From Candidatus Dormiibacterota bacterium (GTDB taxonomy: Bacteria; Chloroflexota; Dormibacteria; Aeolococcales; Bog-877), in assembly GCA_030038765.1 (NCBI GenBank), contig JASHRA010000176.1, positions 1 through 22,530 on the forward strand: a stretch of 22,530 nucleotides of DNA, given 5' to 3'. Every line of letters begins with the position of its first letter. The stretch's first letter is position 1. This document shows, one piece after another, positions 14,819 to 19,894 of the stretch. The translations under genes were made by a program, and so were the position numbers. The notes below the pieces were generated by a model. That model ran no database searches. It was not told the origin of the DNA and was given only the letters and a program-made list of their open reading frames with translations.

Positions 14819-15271
14819 TCAGCCCGAGGGTTCAGCGGACCCTGCCGGCAGGAAGTGGAGGATCTCCCACAGGTGACCGACGGGGTCCCGGAAGTACCCG
14901 GAATGGATCCCCCAGGGCCGCTCAGCGGGGGGCGCCGTGATCGTGGCGCCGGCCCGGGCTGCCTCGGCGAGCAACGCGTCGACCTCGGCGCGGCTGGCGA
15001 CCGCGTGCCCCAGGCTCACTCCTGAGCCCACGACCGACTGCTGCCCAACATGGGCGTCCTTGCCCAGCTCCGAATGCGGGTAGAGAGACAGGAGCAGGCC
15101 GTCCGCCAGGGTGAACATGGCCGCGGCCCCCGCGGGCTGGTCAGCCGAGCCGACGAACTCGGTGCCGATGATCCCATCGGTGGCCAACCCAAGGCCGTCT
15201 CGATAGAAGCGGACAGCCCGTTCCAAGTCCTCGACCCCGAGCGTGATCGCATCGATCCGAGGCTCCACCAC
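14819..15271 (-). CDS. Glyoxalase/bleomycin-resistance (VOC) family protein
   Basis: A 150-residue single-module VOC protein. Family markers are the opening IDAITLGVEDLERAVRFYRD, LGLATDG, the central AAMFTLADGLLLSLYP, and the closing GYFRDPVGHLWEILH, whose Glu is the usual metal ligand position. Such proteins act as metal-dependent dioxygenases, isomerases or drug-binding proteins; the substrate is unknown. The start is GTG at 15271 or 15268 (adjacent codons), with no clear ribosome binding site. It lies alone, convergent with the patatin gene, 117 bases from it. Confidence 0.87.
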   Translation of the reverse strand: MVEPRIDAITLGVEDLERAVRFYRDGLGLATDGIIGTEFVGSADQPAGAAAMFTLADGLLLSLYPHSELGKDAHVGQQSVVGSGVSLGHAVASRAEVDALLAEAARAGATITAPPAERPWGIHSGYFRDPVGHLWEILHFLPAGSAEPSG

Positions 15272-15449
15272 CCACGTCCTGACTGTGCGGCGGTCGTCAC
15301 GACCTTGACGTCACCGAATGCTGAGGAATCGGCTTGTCCGATGTCGAATTCTCGCCTCCAGTGATGCGACCCCTCGGGAGCATCCACCAGCGGTGCCGCC
15401 GCTGAGGGTGGCATCGCCACCTGACCGATTGCGGCCCAGGAAGGTGGCG

Positions 15450-15596
15450 ATGGGCTCCAGGGAGCTTCAGGCGCACGAGATCAGGGAAGTTCTGCGGCTG
15501 CTGCTGCGCGGCGAGAGTGACAGGGCGATCGCCCGGCTGTCGTGGACCTACGTGGAGAGTCCTCAAACTCTGGTTCTGCTGCGAAATCCCTCGTGA
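15450..15596 (+). pseudogene. IS21-family istA transposase, N-terminal fragment
   Basis: The start ATG is preceded by AGGAAGGTGG. The peptide AHEIREVLRLLLRGESDRAI (8-27) is the helix-turn-helix opening of IstA transposases (EIREVLR...GES.RAIAR..GLDRKTVRRY). Homology stops at ARL, after which the frame reads unrelated SWTYVESPQTLVLLRN to a TGA. No catalytic DDE region, istB or terminal repeat is seen nearby. This is a small insertion-sequence scar in the accessory segment. The flanking 15272-15449 and 15597-15667 show nothing recognisable. Confidence 0.68.
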
Positions 15597-15674
15597 TGCG
15601 CCTACTTAGCCGGGTCAGCTCGGGCCCACGGTGAACGCGTGTTGACAGGCATCGGCATGCGTGATCATCAAGGC

Positions 15675-16208
15675 TCACGCCCTGCTCGCGCCGCCCACAG
15701 GTCGGCGATGGTCAATAGTGGGCGCACGTCGATGTTGATCCGCGACAGTTTCTCGACGCCGCCGGCCGCGGTCAATCACGCACCACGCGGTATCGACGGT
15801 TGCTCCGAGTTCACCCAGGTCGTTGACCGATAGCACGATCTGCCCGGCGGAGGTGACGACGTCCTCCGCCGCCAGCAGCCGTTTGTCGGCTACCTCGCCG
15901 TCCTCGGCCAGTCGGCGGGTGCCGTACTCTTTGGCCTGCTTGCGGACGAACAGTGCCGGGATTCCGGTGACCTGAGAGAGCACGGTGGCTATCGGCACTC
16001 CGCCGAGCTCCGGGCCGGCGAGGGCATCGATAGCGTCGGGCACCAGCGGCGCGAGCCTCTCCGCGACCTCGTGTAGAAGCGCGGGATCGCTCTCGAACAG
16101 GTACCTGTCGAAGTACGCGCGGCTCACTACTCCAGAACGCAGACGAAACTCGCCCTCCAGGTGCCAGACGCTATAGATCCGCCGAGCTAGCGAGGGACCA
16201 GACGACAT
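15675..16208 (-). CDS. pyrE: Orotate phosphoribosyltransferase, frameshifted near the C-terminus
   Basis: Type I PRTase of pyrimidine synthesis: orotate + PRPP to OMP. Visible motifs are FDRYLFESDPALL, DAIDALAGPELGGVPIAT, FVRKQAKEYGT (110-120) and the PRPP loop AAEDVVTSAGQIV. After CVIDRG the annotated frame continues into unconserved Arg-rich sequence and stops at 15675. Removing one G (one of the two C at plus 15766-15767) restores DRAGGVEKLSRINIDVRPL, then LTIADLWAARAGREP, ending at 15668; LTIADL is the expected PyrE ending. So there is a one-base insertion, either a real mutation or a sequencing error. The ATG at 16208 lies only 11 bases after the YoeB stop, with no ribosome binding site, so it may be co-transcribed with the toxin-antitoxin pair. 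GC3 is lower than in core genes. Confidence 0.85.
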   Translation of the reverse strand: MSSGPSLARRIYSVWHLEGEFRLRSGVVSRAYFDRYLFESDPALLHEVAERLAPLVPDAIDALAGPELGGVPIATVLSQVTGIPALFVRKQAKEYGTRRLAEDGEVADKRLLAAEDVVTSAGQIVLSVNDLGELGATVDTAWCVIDRGRRRRETVADQHRRAPTIDHRRPVGGASRA

Positions 16209-16219
16209 GAAGGGCTCGG

Positions 16220-16480
16220 CTACTGTTCATGGTGGTAGCGCGCTTGGTGGACGATCAGCTCGTTGTCCACAACTTGGTAGACGAGGCGGTGCTCGTCGTC
16301 GATCCGTCGTGACCATAGCCCGGCGACCGTCTGCTTGAGAGGCTCGGGCTTGCCGATGCCCGCGGCGGGATCGCGCAGCCCCTCGCCGATCAGGCGGTTG
16401 ATTCGTTTGAGTTTCTGTCGGTCGGCGGTCTGCCAATGGGTGTAGTCCTCCCACCCGCCCGGCGTAAAGACCAGCCTCAC
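16220..16480 (-). CDS. yoeB: Txe/YoeB-family mRNA interferase toxin
   Basis: An 86-residue RelE-fold toxin that cleaves mRNA in the ribosomal A site. Length and residues match YoeB: WEDYTHWQTADRQKLKRINR, GIGKPEPLK, then GLWSRRIDDEHRLVYQV and ARYHHEQ. The three catalytic positions of E. coli YoeB fall on identical residues here (E46, R65, H83), so it should be active. It overlaps the antitoxin by four bases (ATGA at 16477-16480). The stop lies 11 bases before pyrE. A decayed copy of its C-terminus lies at 13162-13263. Confidence 0.95.
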   Translation of the reverse strand: MRLVFTPGGWEDYTHWQTADRQKLKRINRLIGEGLRDPAAGIGKPEPLKQTVAGLWSRRIDDEHRLVYQVVDNELIVHQARYHHEQ

Positions 16481-16731
16481 TCGTCGGCGGTGTCGAGTGG
16501 ATGCTCGATCAGCTCACCCGCCTGCGCTTGCGCCAGCGACTCCAGCAGCCGGCGAGCGTTCGCGGGCGACCGCAGCAGGTAGGCGGTCTCCTGAAGCGCC
16601 TCGTACTCCGCCAGCGACATCAGGACAGCGTTGCCGCGCTTGGATGTGATCTCGATCGCCGTACGGTCGTCGTTGACCCTTTCGATCAACGGGAACAGCT
16701 CTCGACGCGCTTCGCTAGCCGTGATCGCCAT
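16477..16731 (-). CDS. yefM: YefM/Phd-family antitoxin
   Basis: An 84-residue antitoxin with the standard Phd/YefM fold: ITASEARRELFPLIERVNDD (3-22), then EITSKRGNAVLMSLAEYEAL (27-46) and the toxin-binding tail ETAYLLRSPANARRLLESLA (48-67). It neutralises YoeB and represses the operon. The ATG at 16731 has GGAGGG just upstream, so unlike the two vapC operons this module has a normal ribosome binding site. An operator-like palindrome with an extended -10 box lies at 16749-16768. Confidence 0.94.
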   Translation of the reverse strand: MAITASEARRELFPLIERVNDDRTAIEITSKRGNAVLMSLAEYEALQETAYLLRSPANARRLLESLAQAQAGELIEHPLDTADE

Positions 16732-16748
16732 AACGCCCTCCCTTGAGC

Positions 16749-16768
16749 GGTACCAGATATCGTACCAG
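16749..16768 (-). promoter_or_regulatory. Operator and extended -10 promoter of yefM-yoeB
   Basis: The plus strand shows GTACCAG twice (16750-16756 and 16762-16768) and an inverted pair GGTAC (16749-16753)/GTACC (16762-16766) around GATATC. On the minus strand TGGTACGAT is an extended -10 box (TG-n-TANNNT, hexamer at 16759-16764). Repeats overlapping the promoter suit YefM binding, whose known operators also carry GTAC cores. Confidence 0.6.
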
Positions 16769-16826
16769 AAAGACAGGGGCCTCGCCTCGTCGTGATCACC
16801 GGGCTACCGTGCCACCGCTCTTGCAC

Positions 16827-16916
16827 CACGAACCCAGCCCGCCGAGCTGGGTGACGAGGAACGCATCACCCAGACCCTCATCCATCATGTCGAGGGTTCG
16901 ACCAAGACGCGTGGAG
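16827..16916. repeat. Dispersed repeat, copy B (90 bases), abutting tRNA-Ala(GGC)
   Basis: It begins CACGAACCCAGC and ends GACGCGTGGAG, aligning with copy A at 13278-13366. The block GTCGA-GGGT-TCGAC is a small palindrome in this copy. Its last base is immediately next to the discriminator base of tRNA-Ala(GGC), so TGGAG occurs twice in a row, once closing the repeat and once as the tRNA 3' end. This could reflect an old attachment or insertion point; no integrase gene is present. Confidence 0.7.
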
Positions 16917-16988
16917 TGGAGCCGGCGGGAATCGAACCCGCGACCTCTTCCATGCCAAGGAAGCGCGCTCCCGCTGCGCCACGGCCCC
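16917..16988 (-). tRNA. tRNA-Ala (anticodon GGC)
   Basis: Minus-strand cloverleaf of 72 nt: acceptor GGGGCCG with CGGCTCC, again with the G3:U70 alanine identity pair; D-arm GCGCAGCGGGAGCGC; anticodon stem CTTCC/GGAAG with loop TTGGCAT, anticodon GGC (reads GCC); T-arm around GGTTCGATTCC; discriminator A. CCA is not encoded. Copy B of the dispersed repeat begins at the base after its 3' end. Confidence 0.97.
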
Positions 16989-16993
16989 GCGAA

Positions 16994-17022
16994 GTCCTAC
17001 CCGGTGCCCCGGGGGAGGTCAC
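16994..17022 (-). promoter_or_regulatory. Candidate promoter of tRNA-Ala(GGC)
   Basis: On the minus strand GTGACC (17017-17022) and TAGGAC (16994-16999) are separated by 17 bases, and the tRNA 5' end follows five bases after the second box. Both hexamers are imperfect (four of six for the -35), so this is tentative. Confidence 0.4.
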
Positions 17023-17041
17023 CACTTTACCCTGCCGGGCC

Positions 17042-17095
17042 ATGGGGTGCGCCCGCATCGCCGCCGGGCGGAGGCAGGGGCCGCACGGGTCGTGA
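17042..17095 (+). CDS. Possible 17-codon leader ORF ahead of the ACT-domain gene
   Basis: The ATG at 17042 lies eight bases after TACCCT (17028-17033), the leaderless style seen elsewhere in the window. It encodes MGCARIAAGRRQGPHGS, and its TGA overlaps the GTG at 17092 that is the likely start of the ACT-domain protein (GTGA). This would couple translation of the downstream gene, which lacks its own ribosome binding site. The evidence is positional only. Confidence 0.25.
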   Translation: MGCARIAAGRRQGPHGS

Positions 17096-17556
17096 GTTCC
17101 AGAGACGAGGCGAGCTCCTGGTCCCGGCGGTTGCGGCTGCTGCCGACCACGCTCTTCGTCTGCCGCCTCGAGCCGGGGCCGGCCGCGCTCGACCGTCTGC
17201 CCCAGGGCTCCTTCTCCGCCGTGATCCGTCTCTCGGGTGAGGCCTGTCTCGTGGGCGAGACGGGCGCGCTTCCGGCCGGCCTGGAGAGGAGCGGCCCCTG
17301 GCTGGCTCTGGTCCTCGAGGGCCCCCTGGCACACGACCTGGTGGGGGTCCTGACCTCGGTCCTGGAACCGCTGGCCGCCGCCGGCGTGCCCGTCTTCGCA
17401 CTCTCCACCTTCGACACCGACGTGGTGCTGGTCCCGGAGGGGCGGCTGGCAGATGCCCAGCGGGCGCTCGGGGGGGCCGGCATTCAGCTCAGGGGGGCCC
17501 GGAGAAACGACAGCGGCCCGGCTGATTCCGGGCCGCCGCGGGGAGGGTTGGGTTAG
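17092..17556 (+). CDS. ACT-domain protein (CASTOR/ACT_7-like, uncharacterised)
   Basis: A 154-residue cytoplasmic protein built of two small ligand-binding-like modules. Markers are FSAVIRLSGEACLVGE in the middle and, in the ACT-like C-terminal half, GPLAHDLVGVLTSVLEPLAA followed by GVPVFALSTFDTDVVLVPEG, the signature strand (S-T-x-D-T-D) of CASTOR-type ACT domains that sense amino acids in other systems. A regulatory or sensory role is possible but no enzyme is attached. The GTG at 17092 is preferred because conserved sequence begins soon after; an in-frame GTG at 17047 would add 15 Arg/Ala-rich residues. The last 15 or so codons contain a strong hairpin (17513-17536). Confidence 0.75.
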   Translation: MSSRDEASSWSRRLRLLPTTLFVCRLEPGPAALDRLPQGSFSAVIRLSGEACLVGETGALPAGLERSGPWLALVLEGPLAHDLVGVLTSVLEPLAAAGVPVFALSTFDTDVVLVPEGRLADAQRALGGAGIQLRGARRNDSGPADSGPPRGGLG

Positions 17557-17585
17557 GCGGCCGGTGTGGAGTTGGGCCCGGCCGC
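17513..17585 (+). terminator. Tandem GC hairpins at the end of the ACT-domain gene
   Basis: The first hairpin, GCGGCCCGG/CCGGGCCGC with loop CTGATT (17513-17536), lies inside the final codons. The second, GCGGCCGG (17557-17564) with CCGGCCGC (17578-17585), starts directly after the stop codon. There is no T-tract. Together they probably separate this gene from the two-component operon. Confidence 0.5.
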
Positions 17586-17717
17586 AGGGACAACGATGAG
17601 GCGTCGATCTGGGAGGCGCCTGAGGTGGTGCTTAGAGCTTCCCCAGACCTGGCGGCCGGCCACGGGGCCGGTGAATCACAGGCAACTCCCAGCTTCCCAG
17701 TTCACAATCGCACCCTG

Positions 17718-18410
17718 ATGGATGAGGAGACCCGGGTCCTGGTCGTGGACGACGAGACCAACCTGGCCGAGCTGGTGGCCACGGCGCTGCGCTATGCCGG
17801 CTTCGTCACCGCCACCGCCGGCTCGGGCAAGGCGGCCCTGGAGCAGGTGGCCAGCTTCAAGCCCCACCTGATCATCCTCGACATCATGCTTCCCGACTTC
17901 GACGGCTTCGAGGTCTCCCGCCGCCTCACCGAGGGCGGCAGCCAGGTGCCGATCCTCTTCCTCACCGCCCGCGACGCCACCGAGGACAAGGTGCGCGGGC
18001 TCACCGTCGGCGGCGACGACTACGTCACCAAGCCCTTCAGCCTCGACGAGCTGATCGCCCGGGTGCGGGTCATCCTGCGCCGCGCCGGCCATCGGGAGGA
18101 GAGTCACAACCTGCTCTCCTTCGCCGACTTAGAGATGGACGAGGACCTGCGCGAGGTGCGCCGCGGCGGGGACCTGGTGGAGCTCACCGCCACCGAGTAC
18201 CGCCTGCTCCGATACCTGCTCATCAACGCCCGCCGGGTGCTCACCCGGGCCCAGATCCTGGACCACGTCTGGAAGTACGATTTCGGCGGCGACGCCGGCA
18301 TCCTCGAGACCTACATCAGCTACCTGCGCAAGAAGGTGGACCGCAAGGAACCTCCCCTCATCCACACGGTGAGGGGCATGGGGTACGTTCTCCGCCTGCC
18401 CCGGGCCTGA
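17718..18410 (+). CDS. OmpR/PhoB-family response regulator
   Basis: A 230-residue DNA-binding response regulator. The receiver domain (about 6-118) has the acidic pair D11-D12 (VLVVDDE), phosphoacceptor D55 (LIILDIMLPDFDG), switch T83 (FLTARDAT) and K105 (DYVTKPFSLDEL). The C-terminal winged helix (about 135-228) has VELTATEYRLLRYLL, RAQILDHVW and the closing VDRKEPPLIHTVRGMGYVLR. It resembles the Actinobacterial TcrA/MprA/PrrA group. The ATG at 17718 is chosen because the receiver strand begins at residue 6; an upstream in-frame start at 17625 adds 31 unconserved residues. A weak CACAAT box lies nine bases upstream. The histidine kinase starts three bases after its stop. Confidence 0.94.
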   Translation: MDEETRVLVVDDETNLAELVATALRYAGFVTATAGSGKAALEQVASFKPHLIILDIMLPDFDGFEVSRRLTEGGSQVPILFLTARDATEDKVRGLTVGGDDYVTKPFSLDELIARVRVILRRAGHREESHNLLSFADLEMDEDLREVRRGGDLVELTATEYRLLRYLLINARRVLTRAQILDHVWKYDFGGDAGILETYISYLRKKVDRKEPPLIHTVRGMGYVLRLPRA

Positions 18411-18413
18411 GCC

Positions 18414-19865
18414 GTGTCGCTTCGCCTGCGGCTGGTCCTGAGCCTGCTGGCCCTGGCCGCCATCGGCATCGGCGTGATCGACGCCGTGACCTACGTCGTG
18501 ATCCAGTCCAGCCTCAGCCAGCAGGTGGACAGCTCCGCCACCAGCTCCGCCACGCCCATGCTCCAGTACCTCGAGTTCTACCAGCGAACCGGCTTCCGAC
18601 CCCGTGGGGGCGCCTTCCCCCCGGGCAGCTACGGCGAGCTGGTCGGGCCCGGCTACACCTTCGCCACCCACTTCTACCTGCCCGGGACCAGCCCCCCCGA
18701 TCCCCGCCTGCCCCGCGGCTTCGGCAGCCAGCCGGTGGACCAGCAGCGCTTCTACACCGTGCCCGCGGCCCACGGCGGGGGCGAGTTCCGGGTCCTGCTC
18801 AGCCCCACCAGCGATCCCGGCGTCAACCTGGTCTTGGCGCTGCCGCTCGACTCCGTCGACGCCACCCTCAACCAGCTCCGGATCCTGCTCCTGGCCGTCA
18901 GCCTGGCGGTCCTGCTGGGGCTCGGGCTGCTGGCCTGGTGGACGGTGCAGATCGGGCTCCGGCCGCTCCAGCGCATCCGCGGCACGGCCCGCTCCATCGC
19001 CCAGGGTGACCTCAGCCAGCGCGTCCAGGAGACGGACTCGCGCACCGAGGTGGGCCAGCTCGCCCTCAGCCTCAACGAGATGCTGAGCCAGATCGAGCGG
19101 GCCTTCGAGGCCAGGGCCGCCTCGGAGGCGCGCATGCGCCAGTTCATGGCCGACGCCTCCCACGAGCTGCGCACCCCGCTGAGCTCGATCCGGGGCTACG
19201 CCGAGCTCTTCCGGCGCGGCGCCCGGGGCCGGCCCGAGGACCTGGACAAGGCCATGTCCAGGATCGAGAGCGAGTCGGAGCGGATGAGCCAGCTGGTCGA
19301 CGACCTGCTGCTGCTGGCCCGGCTCGACGAGGGCCGGCCGCTGGAGACGAAGACGGTGGACCTCTCCCAGCTGGCCGTGGACGCCGCCGCCGACGCCTCG
19401 GTCGCGGACCGCAGCCATCCCACCCGAGTCAGCGCGCCGGAGCCGGTGCTCGTCCTCGGCGACGAGGCTCGCATCCGCCAGGTGGTCAGCAACCTGGTCC
19501 GCAACGCCATGCTCCACACCCCGCCCGGGACCCGGGTGGAGGTCGCGGTCAGCGCCGACGGCGAGGCCACGGCGCGGCTCTCGGTGATCGACCACGGCCC
19601 GGGCATCTCGGCCGAGGCCCAGTCCCGGATCTTCGACCGCTTCGTCCGCCTGGACCAGTCCCGGGGGCGGGACCGGGGCGGCTCGGGGCTGGGGCTGGCC
19701 ATCGTGGCCGCCATCGTGGCCGCCCACCACGGCCAGGTGCGGGTGGAGCAGACGCCCGGCGGCGGCGCCACCTTCGTCGTCCGGCTCCCGCTCTCCCCGG
19801 CCGAGGTGCCGGCCCGCCCGGAGCCGGAGCCGGAGGCCAGCCGGCCCCCGACGCCGGCGCGCTGA
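18414..19865 (+). CDS. HAMP-containing sensor histidine kinase
   Basis: A 483-residue membrane kinase, partner of the preceding regulator. In order: TM1 (about 9-30), an extracytoplasmic sensor of about 120 residues rich in Pro/Gly with no known fold, TM2 (about 157-178), HAMP (180-232), HisKA with phosphoacceptor H250 (MADASHELRTPLSSIRGY), and HATPase_c with the N box NLVRNAMLHTPPG (360-372), DHGPGI (393-398) and GGSGLGLAIV (422-431). It resembles TcrY/MprB-type kinases. The GTG at 18414 lies three bases after the regulator stop, indicating one operon. The signal sensed is unknown. The Pro/Glu-rich tail (455-483) is probably disordered. Confidence 0.95.
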   Translation: MSLRLRLVLSLLALAAIGIGVIDAVTYVVIQSSLSQQVDSSATSSATPMLQYLEFYQRTGFRPRGGAFPPGSYGELVGPGYTFATHFYLPGTSPPDPRLPRGFGSQPVDQQRFYTVPAAHGGGEFRVLLSPTSDPGVNLVLALPLDSVDATLNQLRILLLAVSLAVLLGLGLLAWWTVQIGLRPLQRIRGTARSIAQGDLSQRVQETDSRTEVGQLALSLNEMLSQIERAFEARAASEARMRQFMADASHELRTPLSSIRGYAELFRRGARGRPEDLDKAMSRIESESERMSQLVDDLLLLARLDEGRPLETKTVDLSQLAVDAAADASVADRSHPTRVSAPEPVLVLGDEARIRQVVSNLVRNAMLHTPPGTRVEVAVSADGEATARLSVIDHGPGISAEAQSRIFDRFVRLDQSRGRDRGGSGLGLAIVAAIVAAHHGQVRVEQTPGGGATFVVRLPLSPAEVPARPEPEPEASRPPTPAR

Positions 19866-19894
19866 GCCCGCCCCCGCCTGCGAGAATCGGGTCC

